Notes: generated by a model from the sequence alone, not told the origin. 64,000 nt of DNA from Hypericibacter terrae (GCF_008728855.1 NZ_CP042906.1:3559570-3623569), one strand, 5' to 3'. Shown: positions 17,692 to 27,071, counted from the stretch's first letter. Program-made: numbers and translations.

Positions 17692-18341
17692 TGGACCGCT
17701 CCGCCCGCCGCGGGAAGCTCGACGGGCACGACGCCGATCATGGCATCGCGGGTGACCAGGGCGGCGAGCTGCTCCTCATTGAAATCCTCGGTGCCCTCGG
17801 GCCGCTGCGGGAGCACCAGGAAACGGATCGTGGCCGTCGAATCGCTGACACGGATCTCGACATCGTCGGGAATATGCGTGCCGAACTCGGCCAGGACGGC
17901 CCGGGGCTCGATCACCGCGCGGGCCCGATAGGGCTTCGCCTTGTACCAATCCGGCGGCAAGCCCAGCACCGGGCGCGGATAACAGGAGCAGAGGGTGCAG
18001 ACGATGAGGTTGTGAACCTTGTCGGTGTTCTCGAGCACGATCAGCTGCGTGTCGTCATAGAAGCTGATGCCCAGCTCCTCGCAGCCCGCGCGCCCGTTGG
18101 CGAGCAGCCGCGCGCGGAAACCGGGATCGACCCAGGCGCGCGCCACCACTTTGGCGCCAAGCGCCGGATTGCGGGAATCGAGCACTTCGACCTGCCGGCG
18201 GATCTCGCCGGCCTTGATCAGCCCCTTCTCCACGAGCAGCTCGCGAATCGCCGTCTCCATGATCTCGTAATAGCCGGGCGGCTGGTCGCCGGCCTGGATG
18301 GGCGTGTGGTCGTGATCGTGGTCATGATCATGTGCGGGCAT
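17688..18341 (-). CDS. cobalt-type nitrile hydratase alpha / thiocyanate hydrolase gamma subunit
   Basis: A 217-residue catalytic subunit. The metal site VCTLCSCYPRPVLGLPPDWYK (Cys 115, 118, 120) has Thr at the position typical of Co(III) enzymes; iron enzymes have Ser. The following RARAVIEPR is the conserved arginine region. The family hydrates nitriles to amides or thiocyanate to carbonyl sulfide and ammonia. The N-terminus has an unusual alternating His-Asp run (HDHDHDHDH, residues 4-12) that could help load metal. It lies between the two beta-half genes, with a 3-bp gap upstream and a 4-bp overlap downstream. Confidence 0.9.
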   Translation of the reverse strand: MPAHDHDHDHDHTPIQAGDQPPGYYEIMETAIRELLVEKGLIKAGEIRRQVEVLDSRNPALGAKVVARAWVDPGFRARLLANGRAGCEELGISFYDDTQLIVLENTDKVHNLIVCTLCSCYPRPVLGLPPDWYKAKPYRARAVIEPRAVLAEFGTHIPDDVEIRVSDSTATIRFLVLPQRPEGTEDFNEEQLAALVTRDAMIGVVPVELPAAGGAVQ

Positions 18342-18344
18342 CGA

Positions 18345-18680
18345 TCAGATCCTTTCGAGCCAGGTTTCGAAGATTTCGATGCGCAGGCTGTCGCGGGGCG
18401 AGCCGGCATAGCCCGGCCACAGCTCGGTCAGTGGAATCGCCACGCGGTAATAGTGAAGCTTCGATCCGGCGTTGCGACCGAAGCCCTCCTCTTCATTGTC
18501 GAGGTTGGCCGGCTCCATCACCGCCTCGACGACCGCCGATTTCCCGCGGACATAGAGCGGCACGCGATAGTGGCCGACGGGAAAGCGCATCGAGACCCTG
18601 ACGCGATCGCCGGCGGCGAAGATCGGGGCCTCGCCCAGCGCGAGAACGATGCCGGTCGAGCGGGAGGGCGTCGCCATCAT
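18345..18680 (-). CDS. nitrile hydratase/thiocyanate hydrolase: subunit matching the C-terminal (SH3-like) half of NHase beta
   Basis: A 111-residue protein containing AAGDRVRVSMRFPVGHYRVPLYVRG in pattern, then an EEEGFG segment and a LWPGYAGSP...LRIEIFETWLERI ending, the layout of the SH3-like half of NHase beta and of ScnA. I chose the first ATG of an ATGATG pair at 18680, which has GGAAG upstream; an ATG at 18755 is also in frame. It opens the three-gene run encoding a three-subunit enzyme. Confidence 0.75.
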   Translation of the reverse strand: MMATPSRSTGIVLALGEAPIFAAGDRVRVSMRFPVGHYRVPLYVRGKSAVVEAVMEPANLDNEEEGFGRNAGSKLHYYRVAIPLTELWPGYAGSPRDSLRIEIFETWLERI

Positions 18681-18799
18681 GAACAAACTTCCATGTTCGA
18701 GCAAACAAGGGGTCGGCGCATCATCACAGCATTGTTTGCGGACACCCGCCAGCATGCGGGGCGACGGTTACGATCGTCTCCTTCAAATTGAGCAAGTTC

Positions 18800-19087
18800 C
18801 TACCAACTGAATTTGAGCTCGACGCCGAAATGGCTGCTGTCACGACCGCCTGCGTCGCGGATGGCGGCACCCGTGTCGTCATGGACGGCCTCGATCGCGC
18901 CCGCGAGGTTCGCGTTGAAACCATAACCGATGGCTTCAGACGAATCAGATTGGCGGAGCGCGTGATAGGCGCAGAGCGTATTGCTCCCGATCGGATGACG
19001 CTCGATGCGCAGGGTGCTGGAGCGGTCGGCTGCATCTCCGTCACGCCGCCCAGGACGGCGGACCGTATGACAATGGAGACTTCCAAG
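18800..19087 (-). pseudogene. remnant of an outer-membrane beta-barrel protein (3' end)
   Basis: Read on the minus strand, the frame ending TAG at 18800-18802 encodes a stretch with IGYGFNANLAGAIEAVHDD and then SSHFGVELKFSW at its very end. Alternating hydrophobic residues and a terminal Trp are characteristic of the last beta strand of porins. The frame is closed by TGA at 19088-19090 and has no start, so only a C-terminal piece survives. The start of the remnant is uncertain. Confidence 0.45.
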
Positions 19088-19224
19088 TCACGACGCGCGC
19101 CCGCGTCGCCCGCGGGGAAGCCGCGCTGCCCCCTTCCCTGTCGTCGGATAAAGCGGCACTGTCCCAACCGGGCGCGGCCTGCTAGATCATTCCCTCCCGC
19201 CATCGCCGCAACCCGGTTCCCGAC

Positions 19225-20469
19225 ATGACGCCGACGGTCCCGCAGGCCCGCATTTTCTACGGCTGGTTCGTCGTCGCGGCGGCCTTTACCGTGATGTTCG
19301 TGGGCTTCGGCAGCGCTTACACCTTCAGCGCCTTCGTCGATTCCCTGCAGCAGGATTTCGGGGCTTCGCGCGGGTCGGTCTCGCTGGTCTTCTCGCTGGC
19401 GGGCTTCCTCTATTTCGGGTTGGGGGTGGTCAGCGGCCCGCTCGCCGACCGCTGGGGCTCGCGTCGCATGGCCATCGCCGGCATGATCCTGGTCGGCCTG
19501 GGACTGGCGCTCGCGAGCGTGGCCCGGACAATCACCGAGGTCTATGCGGCCTACGGGCTCGGAGTCGGCCTCGGGGTGGGTTTTTCCTATGTGCCCGCCG
19601 TGGCCGCGGTCCAGCGCTGGTTCGTCCGCCGTCGCGGCTTCGCCTCCGGTCTCGCCGTCAGCGGTATCGGCGTCGGTACGCTGGTGCTACCGGCGCTGGC
19701 CGTGCAGCTCGTCGAGGCCCTGGGCTGGCGCGAGGCCTATCTCGTCCTGGGGGCGCTGGCCGCGTTGCTGGGTGCCGGCATGTCGCTCCTCTTCGCCGAC
19801 GATCCGCGCCATCGCGGGCTCGCTCCGGACGGCGATCCCCCGAAACCGGACGCCCATAGGGAGCGCCCCTTGGGCATGACGCTCGGCGAGGCGATGCGCA
19901 CCCGGCAATTCGTCTGCCTCTATGCGGCTTGCCTGATCTGCTCTTTCGGCATCTTCATGCCCTTCGTCCATCTCGTGCCCTTCGCGCTGGATCATGGGGT
20001 CGAGCGGTCGGCGGCGGCCTTTCTGCTCGGCATCATCGGGATCGGCAGCACGGCGGGACGGTTCCTCCTCGGCGGCCTCGCCGACCGGCTCGGCCGTTAC
20101 TCGTTCCTCCTGGCGCTCTTCGTCGGCATGGCGCTCGCCCTCACCATCTGGGCCTTCGCCACCGGCTTCTGGTCACTCGCCCTTTTCTCCTTCGTCTATG
20201 GCGTGCTCTATGGCGGCTGGGTCGCGATTCTCCCCTCGGTCGTCATGGATTGCTTCGGCGGCCGCAGCATCAGCAGCATCATGGGCATCCTCTTCACCAG
20301 CGTGGCCTTCGGCACGCTGATCGGCCCCAGCGCTGCCGGTTTCGCCTTCGATCTCAGCCATAGCTACACCCTGCCGATCCTGACCGGGGTGGCGGCGAAC
20401 CTCGTCGCCGGCTTCATTGCGGCGCTGGCCAGGAAGAACCCTTCGCCCGCCGGTGAACCGGCGCGCTGA
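19225..20469 (+). CDS. MFS transporter (monocarboxylate/oxalate-formate antiporter-like)
   Basis: A 414-residue protein with twelve hydrophobic segments. It opens with FYGWFVVAAAFTVMFVGFG, the typical start of the MCT/OxlT group, and has GPLADRWGSRR between helices 2 and 3 and GGLADRLGRY in the second half. It likely moves a small organic anion. It stands alone and no substrate clue is nearby. Confidence 0.85.
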   Translation: MTPTVPQARIFYGWFVVAAAFTVMFVGFGSAYTFSAFVDSLQQDFGASRGSVSLVFSLAGFLYFGLGVVSGPLADRWGSRRMAIAGMILVGLGLALASVARTITEVYAAYGLGVGLGVGFSYVPAVAAVQRWFVRRRGFASGLAVSGIGVGTLVLPALAVQLVEALGWREAYLVLGALAALLGAGMSLLFADDPRHRGLAPDGDPPKPDAHRERPLGMTLGEAMRTRQFVCLYAACLICSFGIFMPFVHLVPFALDHGVERSAAAFLLGIIGIGSTAGRFLLGGLADRLGRYSFLLALFVGMALALTIWAFATGFWSLALFSFVYGVLYGGWVAILPSVVMDCFGGRSISSIMGILFTSVAFGTLIGPSAAGFAFDLSHSYTLPILTGVAANLVAGFIAALARKNPSPAGEPAR

Positions 20470-20639
20470 GGGAGCCGCTCTGCCGTCGCGACCGGAAATT
20501 CCTGCCCGGCAAAGATTTCCCCGATCCCGCCGCGGCAGGCGAGAAGCGAAACCCAACCGCCGGAAATCGAAGCCATAAGGAAACGAGGATCCAGGCACGG
20601 AATTTGCAGGATGAGGCGCCACGGACCGGAGATTTCCTT

Positions 20640-20954
20640 ATGAACATTCCTCCCATCGGCGTGCCCGCCCCGACCTATTCCAAGCCCGGCTCGAACACGC
20701 CCGCCCTGGATCCGGCGCCGGATAGCAGCGCCAAGGAGGATGTCGAGGCCGAGTTCCTCGCCTATGCCAGGATGTCGCCGGCAGAGCGCATGCGGGACAA
20801 CATCCTCAAGAGCATGGGCCTGACCGAGGACGACGTGAACGCGATGTCCCCGGCGGACCGGCAGAAGCTCGAAGACAAGATCAAGGAACTGATCAAGCAG
20901 CAGATGGAAGCGGCCGCCAAGAAGAAGGGCCAGCTCCTCGACGTCGCGGTCTGA
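20640..20954 (+). CDS. small conserved-looking hypothetical protein
   Basis: A 104-residue soluble protein. Residues 1-30 are Pro-rich and probably disordered. The rest is predicted helical (EAEFLAYARMSPAERMRDNI, then LEDKIKELIKQQMEAAAKKK). GGAG lies before the ATG at 20640. I do not recognise the function; the repeated MSPAER/MSPADR motif is the most notable feature. Confidence 0.65.
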   Translation: MNIPPIGVPAPTYSKPGSNTPALDPAPDSSAKEDVEAEFLAYARMSPAERMRDNILKSMGLTEDDVNAMSPADRQKLEDKIKELIKQQMEAAAKKKGQLLDVAV

Positions 20955-20973
20955 TTGCGGTCAATTCTTGCAA

Positions 20974-21591
20974 TCAAGCGGCCGTTTCGGCCACGGTGCG
21001 CCGGCCGGCCTTCAGATCCTCCACGAACTGCCGGTATTGCCGCCACTTCTCCCCATCGTCGTCGATGCGCAGAATGTAGGACGGATGGATGGTCGCGAGC
21101 ATCTTGCCGCCCTCCGGGATCGGCAGGGCACGGCCGCGGATCATGTTGATCGCGAATGGGCGTCCCAGGACGCTGCGCACGGCCGTGGCGCCCAAGGCCA
21201 CGACGAGGGATGGCTTGACGATCCGGCGTTCGAGATCGAGCCACCAATGGCAGCGCTCGATCTCATGGACATCGGGCCGTTTGTGCATCCGCCGCTTGCC
21301 GCGCTGCTCGAACTTGAAATGCTTGACCGCGTTGGTGACGAACACCGCCTCACGCTCGATGCCGGCCTCCGCCAGGGCCTGATCCAGGATGCGGCCGGCC
21401 GGCCCGACGAAGGGTTTGCCCGCGAGGTCTTCTTGATCGCCGGGCTGCTCGCCCACCAGCATGATGCGCGCCCGCGCCGGCCCCTCGCCCGGCACGACTT
21501 GCGTCGCACCTTTGTATAAGGGACAGCGCCGGCAGGAGGCCTCCGCCGCCCGGAGCGCCTTCAACGATGTGATATCGGATGTCGAGGTCAT
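20974..21591 (-). CDS. udgX: uracil-DNA glycosylase-like protein UdgX
   Basis: A 205-residue member of the UDG superfamily. Motif A is GEQPGDQED (residues 47-55) and motif B is HPSYILR near the C-terminus. The loop GKRRMHKRP (residues 98-106) corresponds to the UdgX-specific KRRIH loop, whose histidine (here His103) bonds covalently to the abasic sugar after uracil removal. Cys20, Cys23 and Cys114 are likely iron-sulfur ligands. The ATG at 21591 gives the usual family length; an upstream in-frame ATG adds 12 arginine-rich residues. Confidence 0.88.
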   Translation of the reverse strand: MTSTSDITSLKALRAAEASCRRCPLYKGATQVVPGEGPARARIMLVGEQPGDQEDLAGKPFVGPAGRILDQALAEAGIEREAVFVTNAVKHFKFEQRGKRRMHKRPDVHEIERCHWWLDLERRIVKPSLVVALGATAVRSVLGRPFAINMIRGRALPIPEGGKMLATIHPSYILRIDDDGEKWRQYRQFVEDLKAGRRTVAETAA

Positions 21592-21955
21592 GTCCGTTCT
21601 TCCGGCAAAGGGAGAACGGCGACGCAATCTTGGAGTTCCGCCCGCCGGATGATCACCGAGGAGTCGGCCAGCGGCGAGGGACGACGCACCAGATCCATGC
21701 CCTCATCGACAAGACTGATCCCACGGTCGAGCAGCCGCGGGATCCGCGCCACAGCATGGGCCTTCAAGAACTCGCCGGCAATCGGCCGCAGGATCGAACT
21801 CCCAGCGTCCCTGGAGCTGTGAGGGTGGGCTCGCTCCCAGGTGCCGCGCATTCGCCCACCATCGACATGTCGACCTCCCACCGGTCGGCGAGCATGCGCC
21901 GGCAGACCGAGCGCCATGGCAGGCGCAGAAAAACCGAACCACGCGAGATCGATCG
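21592..21955. other. region without a supported gene
   Basis: Both strands are open for about 120 codons here, as is common in GC-rich DNA, but neither product resembles a known protein. Promoters for the flanking divergent genes should lie inside. Confidence 0.4.
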
Positions 21956-22945
21956 ATGCAGAAAACATTGACTGCCGCCTTCGCTGCCAGATGGATCACG
22001 GCCCTCGCCATCATTGTTCTCGTCACAGTCACCTGCGGCGGCGCACCGGCGCGAGCCGCATCCGCCATGCCAGCGGTCGTTGTGACCCACTATCACACGG
22101 TCGCGGTGGATGGGGTCGACATCTTCTATCGCGAGGCGGGTCCTGCCGATGGCCCGGTCGTGCTGCTATTGCACGGTTTCCCGACCTCTTCGCATATGTT
22201 CCGCAATCTGATCCCCCTCCTCGCCGACCGCTATCACGTGATCGCACCCGACTATCCGGGCTTCGGGCAGAGCGCGATGCCCGATCACAGCCAGTTCGCC
22301 TACACCTTCGGCCATTATGCCGACCTCATGGACGGGCTGCTGCAGCAGCTCAAGATCCAGCGCTACGCGATGTATGTGATGGATTATGGCGCGCCCGTCG
22401 GCTATCGGCTGGCGCTGAAGCATCCCGAGCGGGTCAGCGGCCTGATCGTCCAGAACGGCAATGCCTATGAAGAGGGGCTGAAGGAATTCTGGGATCCGAT
22501 CAAGGCCTATTGGGCGGACGGGTCGGCGGCCCATCGCGAGGCGCTGAGCTTCCTGGTGGCGCCGGAGACGACGAAGTTCCAGTACACCGACGGTATGAGC
22601 GATCTCACCCGCATCGATCCGGACAACTGGGTCCACGACCAGGCCCTGCTGGACCGTCCCGGCAACAAGGACATCCAGCTCGACCTGTTCCACGACTACG
22701 GCACCAATGTGCCGCTCTACCCGAAGTTCCAGGCCTTCTTCCGCGACTACAAGCCGCCGACCCTGATCGTCTGGGGCAAGAACGACAAGATCTTCCCGGC
22801 TGACGGTGCCTCGCCTTATCTGCGCGACCTGCCGGACGCCGAGCTCCATCTGCTCGACACCGGCCATTTCGCGCTCGAGGACAAGCTCGACGTCATGGCG
22901 CCCATGATCCATGACTTCCTGGATCGCAAGGTGGCGCCGCACTAA
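21956..22945 (+). CDS. exported alpha/beta hydrolase (epoxide hydrolase/haloalkane dehalogenase type)
   Basis: A 329-residue protein with an N-terminal signal peptide (hydrophobic [14 protein letters not shown], then an ARAASA cleavage region), so it probably acts in the periplasm. The fold motifs are [16 protein letters not shown] (oxyanion side), the nucleophile elbow VMDYGAPVG with Asp in place of Ser, and DTGHFALED with the catalytic histidine. An Asp nucleophile indicates epoxide hydrolase or dehalogenase chemistry rather than an esterase. The substrate is unknown. Confidence 0.85.
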   Translation: MQKTLTAAFAARWITALAIIVLVTVTCGGAPARAASAMPAVVVTHYHTVAVDGVDIFYREAGPADGPVVLLLHGFPTSSHMFRNLIPLLADRYHVIAPDYPGFGQSAMPDHSQFAYTFGHYADLMDGLLQQLKIQRYAMYVMDYGAPVGYRLALKHPERVSGLIVQNGNAYEEGLKEFWDPIKAYWADGSAAHREALSFLVAPETTKFQYTDGMSDLTRIDPDNWVHDQALLDRPGNKDIQLDLFHDYGTNVPLYPKFQAFFRDYKPPTLIVWGKNDKIFPADGASPYLRDLPDAELHLLDTGHFALEDKLDVMAPMIHDFLDRKVAPH

Positions 22946-22952
22946 GTCCCTT

Positions 22953-22991
22953 CGATCGGCCCGCGCGTCGATCCGAGAGGCGGGCCGATCG
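22953..22991. terminator. hairpin between convergent genes
   Basis: CGATCGGCCCG at 22953-22963 pairs perfectly with CGGGCCGATCG at 22981-22991 across a 17-nt loop. It lies between two gene ends, so it probably serves both strands. There is no long T-run. Confidence 0.6.
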
Positions 22992-22993
22992 TT

Positions 22994-23875
22994 CTATCGG
23001 ACGCCGGAATCGGTGCGCGCCTCGAGCGCGCGTACGACGGCCGCCATGTCGGCCTGGCCATGTCCGAGCGCCAGGGTCTCGGCATAGAGCGCGTGGCAGA
23101 CATCGAGCAGCGGGGTGGCGAGCCTGGCCTCCCTCGCCGCGTCGGCCACCAGCCGGTTGTTCATCAGCACATCGGCGATCGCGGCCTGGACGGAGAAATC
23201 GCGGGCCACCAGCTTGGCGCCCTTCACGCGCGACACGGCGCTCGCCATCGGCCCGGCATCGAGCACCGCCAGGAACTGCTGCATGTCGACGCCCTGCCGG
23301 TCGGCAAAATGCGCTGCCTCCGCGAGCCCGGTCACCATGGTAAGGAGAAACAGATTGACCGAGAGCTTCATCAGCAGGGCACTCGGCACCGCGCCGCAGA
23401 CGATCGTCTGATGGCACATCGGCCTGAGCAGGGGGCGGACCTCGTCGACGCTGGCGGGATCGCCCGCCAGCATCGCCACGAGCTGCCCGGCCTCGGCCGG
23501 TTTGCGCGAGCCGGATACGGGCGCTTCGACATAGCGGCCGCCGGCCGCCCTGATCTTGGCCTCGAGCCCGCGCGAATAGTCGGGCGCGGTCGTTCCCATA
23601 TGGACGATGATGCGATCGGCGACATGGGAAGCGAAGGCCGGGCTACCGCGGCCGAGCACCTCGTCGATGGCGGCGCCATTGGCCAGCATCAGGATCACGA
23701 TGGGGGCCTGGGCGAAGACTTCGTCCGGGCCCGCCGCGACCCGGGCACCGGCGGCGCGCAGCGGCTCGCATTTGTCGGCAGCGCGGGTCCAGACAATGAG
23801 GGGGGTTCCGGCGCGGGCCAGATTCAGCGCCATGGGCTCGCCCATATTGCCGAGACCGATAAAACCGATGGTCAT
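22994..23875 (-). CDS. NAD(P)-dependent oxidoreductase, 3-hydroxyisobutyrate dehydrogenase family
   Basis: A 293-residue beta-hydroxyacid dehydrogenase. The cofactor site is [17 protein letters not shown] at the N-terminus, the substrate loop is [14 protein letters not shown], and the catalytic lysine lies in [11 protein letters not shown]. The family reduces or oxidises small beta-hydroxy acids such as 3-hydroxyisobutyrate, tartronate semialdehyde or glyoxylate. I chose the ATG at 23875, which has GGAG six bases upstream; the ATG at 23887 adds MEKP. No pathway partner is adjacent. Confidence 0.87.
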   Translation of the reverse strand: MTIGFIGLGNMGEPMALNLARAGTPLIVWTRAADKCEPLRAAGARVAAGPDEVFAQAPIVILMLANGAAIDEVLGRGSPAFASHVADRIIVHMGTTAPDYSRGLEAKIRAAGGRYVEAPVSGSRKPAEAGQLVAMLAGDPASVDEVRPLLRPMCHQTIVCGAVPSALLMKLSVNLFLLTMVTGLAEAAHFADRQGVDMQQFLAVLDAGPMASAVSRVKGAKLVARDFSVQAAIADVLMNNRLVADAAREARLATPLLDVCHALYAETLALGHGQADMAAVVRALEARTDSGVR

Positions 23876-23887
23876 GGGCTTCTCCAT

Positions 23888-24234
23888 CCCGAGGTTCGAG
23901 CAGCGTTACGCTGCCAAAAATCCTAACCCAGGGCGCGGGACGTTGCCTTGAGTGGCTAAGCAAAGCTGCATCGCGCGCCGCGCATACGATGCCGGGAACA
24001 GCTTCCGCGGCGTTCCGTTTCGACAGCCGTGGGCCGCGTCAGCCGAACCTGGCGGCAAAGAGAACAGGGCGGATTTCTCCGGCTTCTCGCCCTGGCCACC
24101 GAAACGGCAGACGAGCTCTTGTCCCGCCCGGCCCACACCCCCTCTCCTTCGCAATACGTTCGGCGGAAAGGCTTGTCCCCCGAGCCGCGACCGGGGAAGC
24201 TCGCTCCCGACTGGAGCGAGGGAGGCAGCCGCGC
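23888..24234. other. intergenic, no gene seen
   Basis: No frame in this stretch gives a recognisable protein. It separates two divergent genes and should hold both promoters. Confidence 0.45.
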
Positions 24235-25149
24235 ATGAAGATCGCGACCTTCAACGTGAATGGCATCAACGGGCGCTTGCCCGCCCTGATCCGCTGGCTG
24301 GGCACGGCCAAGCCCGACATCGTCTGTCTGCAGGAGCTGAAGACGCCGCAGGAGGCATTTCCGGAGGCGGCCCTGAAACAGGCCGGTTATGGCGCGATCT
24401 GGCAGGGCCAGAAGAGCTGGAACGGCGTCGCCATCCTGGCGCGCGGTGCCACCCCGGTCGAGACGCGCCGCGGACTGCCGGGCGATCCCGAGGACGACCA
24501 TAGCCGCTATATCGAGGCCGCGATCGGCGGCGCGACCATCGGCTGCCTCTATCTGCCGAACGGCAATCCGGCGCCGGGTCCGAAGTTCGATTACAAGCTG
24601 CGCTGGTTCCAGCGGCTCTCCGCTTACGCCAGGAAGCAGCTTGCGCGAAAGATCCCCTTCGTGCTGGCCGGCGACTACAACGTGATCCCGACCGATCTCG
24701 ACGTCTACAAGCCCGAGAGCTGGAAGAACGACGCGCTGTTCCTGCCGGAAAGCAGGAAGGCGTTCCAGGCACTGGTGGCGCAGGGCTGGACCGACGCGCT
24801 GCGCGCGCTCCATCCCGACGAACGCATCTATACCTTCTGGGACTACTTCCGGAATCACTGGGGCCGCAATGCGGGCCTGCGGATCGACCATCTGCTCCTC
24901 AGCCCCGCACTCGCCAAGCGCCTGGTGGCCGCCGGGGTCGATCGCGAGGTCCGCGGCTGGCCCAAGGCCAGCGACCACGCGCCGACCTGGATCGAGCTTG
25001 CCGAGAAAGGCGCCACCGTAAGAGCGCAGGCTGGAAAAGCGAAGGCAGCGAGACCCGCCGCCCGGTCGGGGCCGCCCAAACCGTCCTCTCGCAGCAGAGC
25101 CCAGCCGAAGAAGCCCTCCGGACGAGGACGCGGTCGCTCAGCCGAGTGA
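24235..25149 (+). CDS. xth: exodeoxyribonuclease III with a basic C-terminal extension
   Basis: A 304-residue AP endonuclease/3'-5' exonuclease. It begins MKIATFNVNGINGRLPALI and carries the metal glutamate in CLQELKTP, the motif LAGDYNVIPTDLD, and the terminal catalytic pair SDHAPTW. The fold ends near residue 260. The remaining ~45 residues are rich in Lys, Arg, Ala, Ser and Pro (ending KKPSGRGRGRSAE), an extension absent from E. coli ExoIII and likely to bind DNA non-specifically. GGGAGG precedes the chosen ATG. Confidence 0.9.
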   Translation: MKIATFNVNGINGRLPALIRWLGTAKPDIVCLQELKTPQEAFPEAALKQAGYGAIWQGQKSWNGVAILARGATPVETRRGLPGDPEDDHSRYIEAAIGGATIGCLYLPNGNPAPGPKFDYKLRWFQRLSAYARKQLARKIPFVLAGDYNVIPTDLDVYKPESWKNDALFLPESRKAFQALVAQGWTDALRALHPDERIYTFWDYFRNHWGRNAGLRIDHLLLSPALAKRLVAAGVDREVRGWPKASDHAPTWIELAEKGATVRAQAGKAKAARPAARSGPPKPSSRSRAQPKKPSGRGRGRSAE

Positions 25150-25168
25150 CGCGGCGCCGGGAAGCGGC

Positions 25169-26122
25169 CTAAGCGGTGAGCTTCTCGCTGAGATCCCACA
25201 AGGCCCGCGCCATCGGCTTGTCGATCGCCCAGCGCAGCACCCCGGCGGAGTCCTGGCCGTCATCCGGGATCACGGCCGAGATATCGCAGTCCGCGCAATA
25301 GACGCCGCCCTTGCCCTCGAGCTGGGGGCTCACGGCGCACCAGACGGTGGTCGCGGCACCCTGTTCGATCGTCTTGAGGTTGGGACCCTTGAAGACGCCG
25401 TTCTCGCGCGTGATGCCGACCACCTTCAAATCTTCCTCGGTCATGTGGCGTCCCAGGTCGGTGCCGGGGATACGGCCGGGGTGAAGGGCGAAGGCACGGA
25501 TGCCGTCCGCCTTCCCGCGCCGGTCGGCTTCGACGGCGAACAGGACGTTCGCTGTCTTCGACTGGCCATAGCCCATCCACTTGTCGTAAGGCCGACGCTC
25601 GAAGTTCGGATCGTCGAGATGGACGGGGCTGCGCCGGTGGCCGAAGGAAGACAGAGCCACGACCCGCGAATGGCTGGCCCGCTTGAGAGCATCCCACAGC
25701 CGCGTCGTCAGCTGGAAATGCCCCAGATGATTGACCGCGAACTGCATCTCATAGCCGCGGCGGTCGCGCGTCAGCGGAATCGCCATGACGCCGGCATTGT
25801 TGATGAGGACATGAATCGCCTTGTGGGCGCCGAGGACCTCGGCGGCAAACCGGTCGATCGATTCCGGCTCGGCAAGATCGAGCGGCAGGAGCTCGACACT
25901 GCCGATATTCGACAGCGCGGCCTTGGCCTTCTTCATGTCGCGGGCCCCGACGATGACGGAGGCGCCGGCCTTCGAGAGGACCCGCACGGTCTCCAGACCG
26001 ATCCCGGCATAGCCGCCGGTGACGACGACAAGCTTGCCCCTGAGATCGAGGCCCGCGGCGACCGCCTCGGCGGTCGTCTGTGCGCCATAGCCCGACTTGA
26101 TCGGCTTCTGCTCGGTGTCCAA
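25169..26122 (-). CDS. short-chain dehydrogenase/reductase (retinol dehydrogenase-like)
   Basis: A 317-residue SDR with the cofactor motif VTGGYAGIGLETVR, the structural NNAGVMA, and the active site (Ser in VALSSFGH; Tyr and Lys in YGQSKTAN). Length and motif spacing fit the WW-oxidoreductase/retinol dehydrogenase-like group. It starts with TTG, preceded by AAGGA. The substrate is unknown. It converges with xth 20 bp away. Confidence 0.87.
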   Translation of the reverse strand: MDTEQKPIKSGYGAQTTAEAVAAGLDLRGKLVVVTGGYAGIGLETVRVLSKAGASVIVGARDMKKAKAALSNIGSVELLPLDLAEPESIDRFAAEVLGAHKAIHVLINNAGVMAIPLTRDRRGYEMQFAVNHLGHFQLTTRLWDALKRASHSRVVALSSFGHRRSPVHLDDPNFERRPYDKWMGYGQSKTANVLFAVEADRRGKADGIRAFALHPGRIPGTDLGRHMTEEDLKVVGITRENGVFKGPNLKTIEQGAATTVWCAVSPQLEGKGGVYCADCDISAVIPDDGQDSAGVLRWAIDKPMARALWDLSEKLTA

Positions 26123-26204
26123 TTACCGGTCCTTCTCGATTTGCCCCTCCATTAGCTGGGCGGACCGGCCGGCGATGCAAGATGCATCACCGGCATTTCC
26201 TCTT

Positions 26205-27071
26205 TCAGGCCCCGGCCTCGATCAATCCCCGCAGAACAGTCTCGAGCGCGACCGCGCCCTTGATCGAGCCCTGCTGCCCGCGTTCGAACTCGATCCAGCC
26301 CTCGTTGAAGCCGTCGAGCATCTGGATGCGCGGGATCGGATCCTTCATGCCCTGCGCCTTGAACAGGCTGCCCCAACTCTCCCGCGGCACGGCCTCGGCG
26401 CGGACCGGATGGCCCAGGATACGGGCAAAGGTCGCGGCGACGTCATTGGGGCTGTAACGGCGCGCCGCTTCCAGCTCGACCACGCGAAATCCTTCCCACT
26501 CCTGCCGCAGAAGCTCCGCCGCGATGCGACCGATATCCGCGGTCGCGACCATCGCCGCCGGCTTGTCGAGGGGCTGGAGGAAGCTCGGCAAGACGCCCTG
26601 GTCGCGCGCCGAGGCGACATCCCAGGCGAAATTCTCCATGAACCAGGCCGGGCGCAGGAAGGTCACCGGCATCGCCAGCCGGCGCAACGCCTGCTCCAGG
26701 AGCGTGCGCTGGGTGAGCAGGTTCGGCTGCTCGGCCTGCGCGCCGATCGTCGAGAGACAGACGACCTTCTTCGGGCGCGCGGCGTCGAGGGCCGTCGTAA
26801 CGGCCGCGATGACCGCGCGGGCTTCGGGGAATCCCGGCGCGGGATCGAACTCCGAGGGCGGCAGGATGAAGACGCCGTCGGCGCCCGTGAAGGCGACGGT
26901 CAGGGCCGCGGCGTCGGTCATCTCCGCCAGCGCGACCGCGCAGCCCTGCTCGGCCCAAGCCCGACCCTTCGCGGCATCGCGCAGCACGGCGCAGACCGGC
27001 TGGTGGGCTTTCAGGAGGGCTGTCGCCAGCGCGCCGCCGACCTGGCCGGTAATTCCCGTGATCGCATACAT
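26205..27071 (-). CDS. NmrA-like NAD(P)-binding protein
   Basis: A 288-residue atypical SDR beginning MYAITGITGQVGGALATALL, a Rossmann glycine motif, and containing FLRPAWFMENFAW, typical of the NmrA/HSCARG and quinone oxidoreductase 2 group. It lacks the usual SDR Tyr-Lys pair, so it may be a redox sensor or a quinone reductase. GAGGAG precedes the ATG. The LysR regulator gene is divergent 124 bp away and probably controls it. Confidence 0.82.
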   Translation of the reverse strand: MYAITGITGQVGGALATALLKAHQPVCAVLRDAAKGRAWAEQGCAVALAEMTDAAALTVAFTGADGVFILPPSEFDPAPGFPEARAVIAAVTTALDAARPKKVVCLSTIGAQAEQPNLLTQRTLLEQALRRLAMPVTFLRPAWFMENFAWDVASARDQGVLPSFLQPLDKPAAMVATADIGRIAAELLRQEWEGFRVVELEAARRYSPNDVAATFARILGHPVRAEAVPRESWGSLFKAQGMKDPIPRIQMLDGFNEGWIEFERGQQGSIKGAVALETVLRGLIEAGA

